From Lumbricus terrestris (taxonomy: Eukaryota > Annelida > Clitellata > Crassiclitellata > Lumbricidae), in NCBI GenBank assembly GCA_949752735.1, contig OX457042.1:26098900-26162899 (forward strand): 64,000 bases of DNA, given 5' to 3'. The stretch's first letter is position 1. Each line of letters begins with the position of its first letter. The translations under genes were made by a program, and so were the position numbers. Shown in pieces: positions 38,409 to 50,258 of this stretch. Below the pieces are notes generated by a model that worked only from the letters and a program-made list of their open reading frames with translations, did not search any database and was not told where the DNA came from.

Positions 38409-38465
38409 ATTGGTACCAGAAGTGGGGTCAAATTAGTTCTAGAGATTTTGGCGATGATAGGTTAG
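37650..38465 (+). CDS. ORF in the LTR crossing the primer binding site, coiled-coil protein
   Basis: 271 codons from an ATG at 37650. The N-terminus is Pro/Ser-rich. A long heptad-like helical region follows, built of repeated SSVQSNV and VREEISSV units (about residues 20-140). The C-terminal half has LRRSDRLAGRPPISY. The ORF ends 57 bp beyond the LTR at TAG 38463-38465. The other LTR carries the same ORF, which reads on into flanking (CTA)n. I know no family match. It may be an accessory protein or the N-terminal part of Gag reached through the overlapping -1 frame; both are hypotheses. Confidence 0.6.
   Translation: MEESRPVTPAQPSRPPSSMEVLLEAIQTNAKSTHDAMTSIQSSLQLNARDTQEAIATVELNVLAVQSNVREEISSVKSYVRDTQDAISSVQSNVSDAISSVQLNVREEISAVRDNVREALTEVVSRLERLETSPVPKPAVDLNPGYLTAITTADAPYHSTIGLEETLGARPKDFTQPGILRRSDRLAGRPPISYREYGSRKDWPPFLGWDSNPEVTSSCPPSISRARPQQHAVPSSEDPEVATPGMPIGAGVTIGTRSGVKLVLEILAMIG
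38411..38428 (+). other. Primer binding site
   Basis: TGGTACCAGAAGTGGGGT lies two bases after the LTR end. The first three bases pair with a tRNA CCA end, and the rest fits a Leu(UAA)-type acceptor and T arm with one mismatch. Confidence 0.75.
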
Positions 38466-38497
38466 AAGAGGAAACTGACTATGCTAGAACAGGCGAA

Positions 38498-40771
38498 ATG
38501 GCAATTTCTTTTGAAAGAAGGAAGGAAAGGGAATTTGCTGATATTGTGGATATAATGTCTGATGATGGTAGTGTAGACATTGAAATCAGCAAGATAATGG
38601 AATCTAGACCTAAAACTGTTAAAATAATTGATAACAGAATGCATGCAGCACGGCAACCGGAGTTTAGAAATTTGGAAATAAATAAACCGATCGCTAATAA
38701 ATTGTCACGGGAGGGGGGTGATAAGGTCAATCCAGTTCCTTTTGCCTCTTCGTCGCCTTCCCACGGTGCATATTCTCGACTTGATCCGCAATGGAGGATG
38801 CAAGAACCGCCTGCGTTCGTCGATCAACAAAGAGCGGAAACGGCGCAGCACCGGATCGACAGCCGGCAACCAACGTCGGGAATGCCGACCTCAATGCCCG
38901 ACGGTGCTTTCCACGGTCGTGCAACTTCGACCATGGTTGGTCGAGATTACGCTCGACCCGACCTTCCTCCTGGACCAGCGGCGATGGCAACGGTCGACTG
39001 GATGCAACCATACGCTCGACCCGATCATTCAAACATGCCGTGGAGGTATGCTCCGACTTACACTCCGAGCGCTTTCTACGGTAGCAGCGACAACCGGGTT
39101 TGGGTTGACCCGCTTCGCTGTCCCGACTCGTTTCGACCAAGCGACGCCGTCTTTCCTCGGTGGCCAACGGTCGTGGAATCGGCGAGGATGAGTTCATGCC
39201 TCGGCGCGCAAAGCTTCGGATTTAGCCGTGATGCCGAACTACCGCGATGTCAGGCGGTAATGAAGTCGACACCTCTGGAGAGAAATGAAACGACGGCCGA
39301 TAATAAAGCGACGTCTGCGGTTGGTGAAACGAAAGCACGGACGTCTACCAACGCTTCAGTCGGCCCTATTAAAGTTGTCCCGACGACCACCGTCGCAACG
39401 CAAACGACCGGCGACTGGGAGCTACCGTCGATCAGTTCAAAGGGAACAGTCAAGGAACTTGAACCGACCGCGTCTGCAACAGCTAAAGAGGGCGAGGTTA
39501 AACAGCCATCGACTTCTCCTCCTAAGCCAACACAATTCCTGAAACTCGGGTCTTTTAGCGGAAAGACGGACGTTGAAACATTCTTACGAAAATTCTCCGT
39601 GTGCGCCAGGAATAACAGATGGACGGACGAGGAGAGGTTGAACCAATTAGTAGTCTCATTGGTTGAACCGGCGACTCATTTGCTGAGCGAGTCGAACGCA
39701 GATAGCTTGGACACTTGGACGGCTTTGGTACAGCGACTTCGAGAACGATATGGTAACGCTGAACAGCAAGCTTTATTTCAGACACAGCTGAGTACTCGAA
39801 AGCAGAAAGCCGATGAAGATATGGGAGTGCTGGTCGATGATGTGCGCCGTCTGACCACGCGGGCGTATCCCGGCTCTTCAACGGTCCACAGCGAGGCAAT
39901 TGCTGTTCGTGCATTCCTGGATGCCCTGAGAGATAGAACTCTTGCTCTGAAAATCCGAGAGCGAGAACCGAAATCCCTCGACGAAGCCTACAAGGTAGCG
40001 ATGCGATTGGACGGCTATCAGAAAGCAGAAGACGGTGGCCATGAGCAGCACGAACGACGGTATGGACGTGTTAACGCTGTCAGAGAAGAAGAAGAATCGG
40101 TGGTGGAGGCCCTGCTACACCGCATAGAACAGTTGGAGAAACAAGTGAAACAATCGGTGCCGACGCCTCAACCCAGAGACAATAATCGCGGGTCATGGAG
40201 AGGCCAGAACGGGTCAACAAGAAACGAATGGTCGAACGCCAATGGAGGCAATGGACGGGGAACTCCACGGTGTTTCCTATGTCATCGGCTCGGTCATTTG
40301 AGCTCGGCCTGTAGAAGTCGACCACCGAGAGAAGTGGAAACGGAGGCAAGACCATCGCCGCGGAGATGCTTCGAATGTTCAGCAACGGACCATATAGCGC
40401 GCTTTTGTCCTCTTCGACAACAGCAGCAGGCTCCACCTAGCGACAACCTTGGACAACCGGTGGGCGATAACCACGACAACCCCAGCGTTGGTCGTGTGTT
40501 CGCTGTTCGGTCCGCTCCAGCGCCGAGCAGGGATCAGCGGAATGGGCAGAACCAGGAGCGTCGGTCGCGGAGGTCGCCATCATCGTCGAGGAGGCGAGAC
40601 AGTGGTCGGAACTCACCAAGAGAGGAACGACGCTGTTTCTACTGTGACGACAGTTCGCACCTTTTGAGGAGCTGTCCGCTTCGCAATGGACCCCCTGAGG
40701 ACCGGATCTGGAGGATGCTGGGAGAACCGACCGGACTTCGTCCGCCTGAAAACTTGACGTCGGCTGGGTAA
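38498..40771 (+). CDS. gag: Gag polyprotein of the LTR element
   Basis: 757 codons from the ATG at 38498 (GCGAAATGG). The N-terminal 340 residues are Pro/Ser/Thr-rich and disordered-looking. The capsid-like core at about residues 344-505 begins FLKLGSFSGKTDVETFLRKF and contains WTALVQRLRERYG and AVRAFLDALRD, the pattern of the retrotransposon Gag family. Three CCHC zinc knuckles (CX2CX4HX4C) follow: CFLCHRLGHLSSAC (about 592-605), CFECSATDHIARFC (about 624-637) and CFYCDDSSHLLRSC (about 713-726). The stop is TAA at 40769. The frame is open upstream to 38324 and overlaps the LTR ORF. No frameshift or stop interrupts it, so it appears intact and recent. No pol gene follows. Confidence 0.93.
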   Translation: MAISFERRKEREFADIVDIMSDDGSVDIEISKIMESRPKTVKIIDNRMHAARQPEFRNLEINKPIANKLSREGGDKVNPVPFASSSPSHGAYSRLDPQWRMQEPPAFVDQQRAETAQHRIDSRQPTSGMPTSMPDGAFHGRATSTMVGRDYARPDLPPGPAAMATVDWMQPYARPDHSNMPWRYAPTYTPSAFYGSSDNRVWVDPLRCPDSFRPSDAVFPRWPTVVESARMSSCLGAQSFGFSRDAELPRCQAVMKSTPLERNETTADNKATSAVGETKARTSTNASVGPIKVVPTTTVATQTTGDWELPSISSKGTVKELEPTASATAKEGEVKQPSTSPPKPTQFLKLGSFSGKTDVETFLRKFSVCARNNRWTDEERLNQLVVSLVEPATHLLSESNADSLDTWTALVQRLRERYGNAEQQALFQTQLSTRKQKADEDMGVLVDDVRRLTTRAYPGSSTVHSEAIAVRAFLDALRDRTLALKIREREPKSLDEAYKVAMRLDGYQKAEDGGHEQHERRYGRVNAVREEEESVVEALLHRIEQLEKQVKQSVPTPQPRDNNRGSWRGQNGSTRNEWSNANGGNGRGTPRCFLCHRLGHLSSACRSRPPREVETEARPSPRRCFECSATDHIARFCPLRQQQQAPPSDNLGQPVGDNHDNPSVGRVFAVRSAPAPSRDQRNGQNQERRSRRSPSSSRRRDSGRNSPREERRCFYCDDSSHLLRSCPLRNGPPEDRIWRMLGEPTGLRPPENLTSAG

Positions 40772-43617
40772 CTTTGCTGAATGACCGCATAATGGCGGCC
40801 GTTTTGAATGCAGAAGCATCTGTAACCCTGTTTTATTTTGATTGTGATGAATACGTTTACTTTACATGTGGAAGTCTTTACATGTGTGTGTTACTGTGTA
40901 AATAACTGTATTCTTGCATCGTATGTTGTGCATTCATATGTGTATTGCATAATATTTGTATTGCATTGCCGACTGTCTGATTAATGTTTGCAATGGTGAT
41001 ATAGATTAGTATTGTATTGCATTTGCAATGAAGCGATGGACGATTTTATTATTGCCTCTGCTGTAGACAGAAAACTGGACTGTCATTGCCTGCATTGCGC
41101 TATATAAATATTGGTTTTACCGGTTGATGTATATATAAGGTTGCCTATTTTAGTTAAGGCCATTGATGACGATTATGTGACCTTGAACTTAGACTTGCAG
41201 TGGAATTAGCCATGATGATGTGATTATGTGATATTATGACCTGCGGTGAAATAGTAGGCCTATATGTTTCTGAGTTAATGCTCGGAGGGGAAATTTGCAT
41301 TAGGCCTATATTCCGCTTCATCTATAACATGATTAATTAAAAAATAATTTTAAAGGATTGGCACAGCTAAATTTTAAGGCTTCTAAGTTCCGTGTATAGA
41401 GTTCTTATATGCGTAACTATTGTCAATGCATATATATATATATAATAATAATTGTATGGATGCTTATTAATTAACTTTAGTGAGGCGCTCTATAAATGTT
41501 CTATAATAGTCCCTTATTGTCCTTCAGCGCCTTAATGCATTACCGAGGTTTTGAGTTTAACAGCGGTGAAATTAATATACATAGCTGCTCTTTGATTAAT
41601 AGTCCTGCATAGGCCTACATGTTTTGGTTGCAGTACGAATTATTTAGATTGCAGTTGATAGACGCAGGATATAAATATATTTAGTTTGATTTAAAGAGGC
41701 GCTGAATGAATGCTTTAAGGCCCATATTGCGCTTTACTGCAATCTGTCGGGATTAGGCCTATATATAAATATAGTTTGCCGTGATGAGCCCATATAATTC
41801 TGAGGATTTGAAGACAAATTTCGGCATTTTATATCAATTAAAATGTAGGCCTACATGTTTTAATAGCCTAACGCTGAGGAATAGGCGATAAGTTAGTTAT
41901 GCTGTGTAATTTTTGCATTAGGCCTAGTTTTGCGGTTTTGCCTGATTCCGCCTGCAATGGAATTATATGGTTAAACTGCGAGGCCTAATAATATTAATTA
42001 GGGCTAGAAATAATAATAATAATTAGGATCCTTTTTGTGTATAATGAAAAAGGCTGGCCGTTCAATTTCCTATTTGAGCTATAGGCAAAACGTGCCATGC
42101 AAGGTTTATCGATAATTCTAGCTTTAAAAGGTTTTGCTAAGTTTTGTTGATTGACCTAGTTCTGAGGCCTAATTTGCTGTGCATGGACTAATTTTGGGCC
42201 GGGGTAGTATAACTGCCGGTCGTTCCCACGACTTCTACAGCTGCAATTGTAGAGAGAGGGGGAGAACGACGGCGACACAATAAAGGCGATCGCGCTCGTC
42301 CTTGGCCCTGATTTATCAGTGCATATAATGTCACTTTGGATGGCCAGATTATTGATTGCTTTAACGTAAGGAAATCAGCGGAAATATAACCTTATATTTG
42401 ATTTGTTGCATAGGACTGTAATATACAGTTTTAATGCATAGATTTTATCCTAATTTTTTAGAAGAGCTTAATTAGGATTATTTTCACTTTGTGCAGAGAC
42501 AACGCGACCTCTGTCGTACGATGCACATGGGCCCACATGTATAGAGATGATGTTCAATTGCCTAATTCTCACAGCCAGACGCACGCTGTAGATGCACTGC
42601 GTGGGGGGGAATAGAGACACAGGAGTCGACGCATCAAAGAGCGGCGATTAATTAGCAATCGTTGTTTCCCAGGTGCGTGGGTGGTCCCGTTAGTCTCCGC
42701 TGCATCACTGATAGAATGAAGGAAAGATAATAGGCCTTGATGCTATGCAATGATGCGTAAGGATTTATAGTAGACTAAAGTGGCCTAATGTTGATTTGCG
42801 CTTTAGACTAAGATCTCATATTAAAATCATGATAATCCTTTTAGGCCTAGAATTTTTACGATTATACAATGTGACTGTTTTGTAACTTTAGCCTATGTTT
42901 AAATGGCCTATTTTAATTCTGTGCATAATCGGTTGCATTTTTAAGTAGGCCTACTGAAAGATGTTGGGAAGAGAGCGGCTTATTAAGCTGAAGTTGGGCT
43001 TGGTCTATTACGGTAGGCTTTGATGGGGAGCCTACGGATAGTCATATGGAGCATTGGCCTTTGGAGACTTAAGCTGTGTGTGTAGTTTCAGGTAATTTGC
43101 TATGATAGCACCGTTGTTAATGGGATTAGAGACTTAGGTTTAACTGCTTAGATGAGTCTTTAAATGTAGACGTTTGCCTACAGTGAAATGCCTAAAGAAG
43201 TCTCGATAGTAAAGGCCATGGGTGGCCTATTAATCAGATGACCTGTTGTAAAGGTAACGAAGGTCTAGTGGTTTTTGTGGCTGTCCCGTGGGTTCTTAAG
43301 TCAATGCTTGCCGTGGAGGACTTTGTGCTTAACTAAACTCAAGGAGACCTATATATAGAATTGCTTTTGAGCTTCACTGAACTATTAGCGATGGAGCTAT
43401 ATAATTATAATAATAATAAATGTTTCTTTCGCTTGAACTGACATTTAACGCTAAAATGTGAACTTTCTGATGCTTACGTTGAGGACTGTTCGTTGCATAT
43501 ATTTTTAATTCTTGCATTTGAATCATTGATGTAAAAATTGGAGTATGGCCTTACTAGCATTTCAGGATCCATTTGTCCAATTAAAAGGATCCTGAAATCA
43601 GGGAGGGCCGGGAATAT
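40772..43617 (+). other. Non-coding internal region of the LTR element
   Basis: 2.8 kb between gag and the 3' LTR with no ORF of note on either strand. It is AT-rich with many TAGGCCTA-like words, very unlike gag. It occupies the place of pol. A short inverted word pair CTACAGCTGC/GCAATTGTAG lies at about 42234-42252. Confidence 0.8.
43604..43617 (+). other. Polypurine tract
   Basis: Purine-rich AGGGAGGGCCGGGA (about 43600-43614) immediately precedes the 3' LTR start. It is the expected plus-strand primer site. Confidence 0.65.
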
Positions 43618-46037
43618 TGTAGCGTTCGTAGAACTACGCTACGAGTTTCTGGTAGTTAATAATATTATTTTATTTAATTTTTGATCGATTATGGGGTTTC
43701 AGGGATCTGATATATTTGTTTTATTTCTGTATTTTTGAGCTGCCTTGTGTGACCTATATTTTAATGTTGATTTGCGCTTGACACGGGTCACAGCGACCGC
43801 TGACGTAGGCAGCAGTCGTTGCTGTTCCATTAATTGGTATATGTTCACACGCTCTCAGCGATCGTCGGTCGCTGTCTTCAAAGGCCGTGCCGCTTGCAGT
43901 CGATGAGGGTAATTAAACTTTCGCACGCTCTCTGAGGTGGTCTGATGATCAGAGTGAGCGAGGAATACAGCCAGCCAGACAAGCACAGGCAGGGACACGG
44001 ATTGAGAAGGAAACACTGTAGGCGTGTGGGCCTGTGTATGTGTATTTTCGCAAGGTTAAACTGGTGCATCTGTGGTCTACGTGATCAACGGCAGATGACG
44101 CTTTTCAGAAGGAGAGATAGACAGAGAAAGACAGCCACTGCTGGGCAGACGCGGAGATACACAGGAGAGGACACAGGTGGCAGCTGATTTTTGGCGCCTT
44201 GGCAGCTGCTGGTTCGGCGCGCTCGGCTCTTCAGCTGCGCATGCGTAGTAGAGGGACGCTCTCCTTGTCAGGCAGTAATAAAAGAGCAGCGCAACGCTGA
44301 GAGGCTCAGTTGCGCATAGGATCTCAGGGCGGTCGGATGTATAGTGAGTTGCGCACAGGATCTCAGGGCGGTCGGATGTATTGCGGCGGTTGGTAGTTTT
44401 AGGCTCGATCAAGTTGGTGAAGCATGGCCAGGATAAGCGCCTGCTTGCACTAGTTGCGCATACACGGATTCTGTCGGCGATTCATTCTCTCTCGACATGG
44501 AGTCGATTAAATAAAAGAGTTTGTTTGTTGCGAGAAATACATCAGCGTCGCTGCAAGTTTTGTCTTCGCTCTCGCTTCGGATATATTCCTGGATTACTAA
44601 TTCAAGGCCTCTCTTCGCCCTGTCACACGGAGTGATTTATCGTGGGCTTCGAATCGTCAGCGTTCTGAAATTGTGTTGCGAAGCGGTTGTTCGTATGGTT
44701 GCCTAAGGGCGTCTTTCTCAAACGGCTTGGATAAATAGCCGAAATTGTTGTTCATTGCGAGAAATCAGCATCGGATTTAGCTGATCTTTTCGGGCGCTTC
44801 AAACTCGACGCCTTTCTGTGTGTTTCGTCGCATCTCTTGGATATCGTCTTCGTCGCTGTTCTTCGCACACGATCGGCTTTGTCCCTTGTCTTCGGACATA
44901 AGGTACGCTTTATTGGGGAATTAATACGATCGGTTATTAAGACATTTTGGGCTGAACTGAAATTGGCTGTGGGACTTGAGAGCCAATCGGGATTTAAGTT
45001 AGGCATACTCCGGTTGATAGGTGTTTGCATTGAATTGTTGCATTTGATTTTCATTGAATGTCCTTACAAAGGATAGGAACTGATAATTGAACTTACTGAC
45101 TTTTATGTTTGATTGCTTTGAGCATAATTGATGTCAATTGAAGATTCAAGTGATTGTGAATAATAAGAAATATTAATTAAACTTCCGACTTTGATCATTG
45201 ATGGCATTGAATGCAACTGACGTTGAATGAATACTTGATTGATTGTGAGCTCTAAAGATAGAAGTCATTTCTATAGCGCTATGGAGGAATCTAGGCCAGT
45301 CACCCCTGCTCAGCCTTCACGGCCCCCTTCTTCTATGGAGGTATTGCTCGAGGCAATACAGACTAATGCTAAGTCAACTCATGATGCTATGACTTCTATA
45401 CAGTCGTCGTTGCAACTCAATGCCAGAGACACGCAAGAGGCGATTGCCACGGTGGAGCTTAATGTCCTGGCAGTGCAATCAAATGTAAGAGAGGAAATCT
45501 CTTCTGTAAAATCTTATGTCAGAGATACGCAGGATGCTATTTCCTCAGTGCAATCAAATGTTAGCGATGCTATTTCCTCAGTGCAATTAAATGTAAGAGA
45601 AGAGATCTCGGCGGTAAGAGATAATGTCAGGGAAGCGCTGACGGAAGTTGTATCACGCTTGGAAAGATTGGAGACATCGCCGGTACCCAAGCCTGCTGTG
45701 GATTTGAACCCTGGTTACCTCACCGCTATTACCACTGCGGACGCGCCATACCACTCGACCATCGGCCTGGAAGAAACTTTGGGTGCTAGGCCTAAAGATT
45801 TCACGCAACCTGGTATATTGCGAAGAAGTGATAGATTGGCTGGTAGGCCGCCAATTTCATATAGGGAGTACGGTAGTCGAAAAGACTGGCCGCCTTTCCT
45901 GGGTTGGGATTCGAACCCAGAAGTCACCTCCTCCTGTCCTCCCTCTATCTCTAGAGCTCGTCCACAGCAGCACGCGGTCCCATCGAGCGAGGATCCGGAA
46001 GTGGCGACTCCGGGGATGCCGATAGGGGCGGGCGTTA

Positions 46038-46039
<2 letters not shown>
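43618..46039 (+). repeat. 3' LTR, complete (2422 bp)
   Basis: Begins TGTAGCGTTCGTAGAACTAC (a small hairpin-forming end) and ends GGCGTTACA. Includes the 39-bp duplication, AATAAA at 44277 and 44510, and a second copy of the LTR ORF (ATG at 45281). Confidence 0.93.
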
Positions 46040-46432
<393 letters not shown>

Positions 46433-48179
46433 TGTTGCAGCTGCTGCTGCAATTGTTGGCGTCACCGCATGCGACACCTTCATCGATCTAAAACGTTAAG
46501 GTGTTTAAGAGGTGACGCGAGTCTTCTGCAGACGACAAAGCTAAGATGGATCGATTTTATCGCGCGCTCATATTTACGGCTTAAATATACATAGTATGGT
46601 ATAGATCTATTTTAATACTTATCGTTTAAGGCCTGCTTTTCAATATTTGTGCCTACCTTTCAAATACATAGTATGGCCCATTTGATTAGTCATCATTTAA
46701 GGCCTGCTTTTCAATATTTATTCCTACCTGTCAGGAACTTTGAAGAGTGAAAAGCAAACTGAAGCTCAATTGGCCTAAAAGTCATCATCGAATGGCTCCA
46801 AACACGATCAAGACAATATTTGAAGCGAATAAAAGCGAATAACCAATGGCTATAAATCCATGATATTACGAGCGAAGTCCGTTCGTTCGATCGGACCTAT
46901 CTAATATTATCAGATATTCCTGCCATCCAATCCTGTGGCTGGTGCGACACATAATGACGAGCGTCTGAACACAATACTCTGCATTATTTATACTTTTAAT
47001 ATGCGGAATATGTGAATACATATAAATAAATACACATATATTTATATACAGATATGTGAATATAGGGCCTATATAGAGTAGTCTATATATAAATATGTAT
47101 GGGTCGACACATAATATATACAAATATATGCATGTATCAGGGGTTATTTTAAGGAATTTTCTCAACTGCACATAAATGACGTATTTTGAGACTGGACATA
47201 AGAAAGTCCTTGACCAGGGATTTGTCCCCCAAAACTGAAGCAGCTTTTGGTGAGCGCTCGCTAATAAGCTGGTGCTTTGCGCTTGGCCTTCGACTGGGGC
47301 TTTAGATGTTTGAATATTAAGATTTTCCTACTTTATAAAAATTCATATTAAAGATCAAAATCAATTGTTATGACAATGTTTGACTCAAAGTTCATCATGG
47401 CAAAATCTCCAAATGAATTAACGAATGAAATCAGCTAGACGTTCTTAGACGTTTAGACTTTTCAATATCCTTAATCGACTAGAGATCCCTTAAAGATCCC
47501 TAACAGATCCTCTACCTGCTGTTGCTGGAATTGGAAATAGCTCAGAAAGATTGTTAAATGTAATAAAGTTAAATGGTCCTATGTTCCTGGACACTTCCAA
47601 AGTTTGCCTTGTATGTAAGGGTACGTCTAAATGTTGCTTTTCTGCTATGAAACCCTGGTCTCTAAGATCAACATGATATTATTTTGCTAAAGCTAAGGCT
47701 AGCAGACAAGATGAGATATTTCCCCAAGAAATAAAATCTTTGAGCTAATTTCAAATTTTGTATAAAATATAACCCACTAACTGCAAAATACGATGTAAGA
47801 CCGATAAATATCATTAGCAAGCCACCCAAATTGTCATTATTGATCGATAGACCTATACTGACACCCACATCAACACGAATATGTACTGTTTAGGCTAATA
47901 GCAGTTTTAACCAGGAGCCGCGTCGCCGATATACATGTAAATGATATTTTACCACACCATGATTTGGATTAGAGTACGACTGCTGGAAATTTTATAAGCT
48001 GCAAGCTCTGGTGTCATTCATTCATGAGAACCAGAATGTGTGTGTGAACGTAGCCGCAGACTTGATCCTGGGTTTGTGGAAACGAACGAGCGACCGAAGG
48101 ACAATAATTTCCAATGCACGAGCACCTAGCTGTGTAGGGGTTTTGGGAGGTGATATACCAATCCTATTTTCGAATTTTG
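46433..48179. other. Gene-free AT-rich stretch
   Basis: Contains TATA-dinucleotide-like runs at about 46990-47125 and no supportable gene. Confidence 0.4.
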
Positions 48180-48800
48180 TTTAATTTCCACACTGCACTG
48201 GTGGTATTCTAAGTTGTAATTTAGCGAGGTTGCTCATCATTTCAGTGCTGATAGTCATGGTTTAGGACTTTAATAAGTGTCCCGTCCCATTGTTTAAATA
48301 TTTTTCACAGCATTATAATGGCAACTTTTAGACTGTGATCTTTAAAAAATTGCTCACAAATTTCACGCCAAAAGGAATGGCTTGAGACTTCAATAAATGC
48401 CCCTCCCCATTGTTTACATTTCTGAATTTCCACACTGTAACTGTCATCTGAACAAAATTGCTCTTTTTAAATGCTGACAGCTATGGTTTTTAGAGTTTAG
48501 CGACTAGAGAGTCTCCTCCTTATTGTTTATTTTTTTCATTTGCACGCTGTTAATCTGTCATTTAAAGCTGTCATTTGAAAAAATTACTCATAATTTTCTT
48601 TTCTCGTCCATTGTTTGAAAAAGTCATTTGTCCACTGTTGTAGTAGCATTTTAGGCTGTTACCTTGACAAATTCAATCATAATTTGGTACTCAGAGACGT
48701 GGTTTAAGACTTGAATAATTCCCCCTACCTGTATCTTAATTTTTTTAATTTACACAACGTAATGGTGGCAGTTTAGGCTGTCATCTGTATCAAAATTGAT
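48180..48800. repeat. Degenerate satellite, about 5 units of 115-135 bp
   Basis: Recurring ordered words: TTTCCACACTGTAATGGT-like, TTTAGGCTGTCATCT-like, AAAATTGCTCATAATTT-like, GGTTTAGGACTTGAATAA-like and CCCCTCCCATTGTTTA-like, repeated about five times in the same order with heavy divergence. Confidence 0.7.
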
Positions 48801-49867
48801 AATTATGGACAAGCAGTGGAATACACCGTAGAAATCTATAATAATGCTTGTGGTAATATTTCTGAAATATTTGGGGGTTATGAGATATAGGCATCTTCGT
48901 CACCACCACAAGTTTCGGGTTCCGTTCCTCGATCCTATCCCATCTAAGTCTAAACCTCTGTGCGAGATGCTAGTTCAATAACATAGGCCTACGTGCATCT
49001 TTCAGATTCTGAGGAAGGTGATTTTTGGATGGGATCACATAAACTCAAAAAGGGTGCGTGTAATATGGGGATATATGGAGAATTTGGAAGAAAATTTGAG
49101 TATGCATTGACCTACAATCCTACATCATGTATGTATTGGATAGCCTGTGTGGCTGAAAGGCTAGCTCAGTCTGGATGTCTGCCTGATTAATTCTTTTCTT
49201 TTTATCGCCAGTCTCCAGTTAGATACTTGGGTTGTTATATTATAGTAGACTATTTTGCTTTATGCGTCTGACTGTCTACGTCCCTTCCTGCTTCAGCCTG
49301 TCAGAGTAAGCGGCAAAAGCAGGAGAAAGTAGACTATACGATGGCCAAGAAGTTGTCATTATGGCATGAAGGATAACCCCGGCCTTTACAACTTTATCAG
49401 GATATCAACCTACAGCAGGCCTTGAATCTGCCTCCGCCCATGCATTTAGCCTACTGCAAATTCTTCTGTTTGCAGCCTATATGTGTGATTTTTAGCATAA
49501 CCTTGTCTTCGATTACATCACCCATTTTCCCCGCTCTTACTTCATGTACACTGGTGACCTTCGCCGTATCGGTCTAATGCTTGACTTGAAAACTGCATGT
49601 AATCACCATATCTAGTATAGTTCACGCCAAATTTCAACAGGCCTGCTCTTTTCCTGAACATAAATATCACCCAAATAAACCGCCTCAAAGATGTTCACTT
49701 TGGGCTGTTACTATCATGTTTGTGTCCAACTTTTTACCACTAATTTCTCGTCGGTTCACGCAACTAGGCAAAAAGTAACTGCACAAGATCTGATTTTCAA
49801 CTGCACAAATCTCTTTCCCAACTACACACTTTGTGTCCAGCTGCACGTTAAAATAACCCCTGGCATG

Positions 49868-50010
49868 TATATGAATTTATATATAACAAGTATATATATA
49901 TCAATATATATATATGAATACATGTCCATATATATATTTATATATCAATATATATATATATATATGAATACATGTCCACATATATATATATTTATATATC
50001 AATATATAAT
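49868..50010. repeat. AT-rich tandem region
   Basis: Two to three units of TATATATCAATATATATA with ATGAATACATGTCC between them. The Ile/Tyr-rich ORF is a by-product. Confidence 0.75.
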
Positions 50011-50258
50011 ATGCGCGAGATCGTATAAATGGTGGAGAATGTACTAATGACTGGGAATGTTGCTGACGCAGTGGGCAGATGAATGAGGTATATTTTCCGC
50101 ATCGAACAGGTAAATCATTTTTACCGAGTGCGTTATTCGATATCTGGTGCCGACCAGAGGATGCTACGACGCCGGCTGCTGATGCTGGCGGTGACGGCGG
50201 TGGTCCTGCTGCAGATGGCGATAATTCTCTGTCAATAATAATCTTTTCGGCTGCTGAG

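Larger units (their letters stand above)
36045..46039 (+). mobile_element. Gag-only LTR retrotransposon with 2.4-kb LTRs (about 10 kb)
   Basis: Direct repeats 36045-38408 and 43676-46039 are colinear at a constant offset of 7631 with no indel seen. The full LTR (43618-46039, 2422 bp) starts TGTAGCG and ends CGTTACA. The primer site TGGTACCAGAAGTGGGGT (38411-38428) fits the 3' end of a tRNA-Leu(UAA)-type tRNA with one mismatch, from my memory of that tRNA. A purine tract AGGGAGGGCCGGGA lies just before the 3' LTR. Inside, only gag is coding; there is no protease, reverse transcriptase, RNase H or integrase. The superfamily is unproved: the gag type suggests Ty3/gypsy-like. It would need the enzymes of another element to move. 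Confidence 0.92.

Noticed and set aside
38727..40819. Long ORFs on the opposite strand and other frames of gag
   Set aside because: Shadow frames of a GC-richer coding region; no family features.
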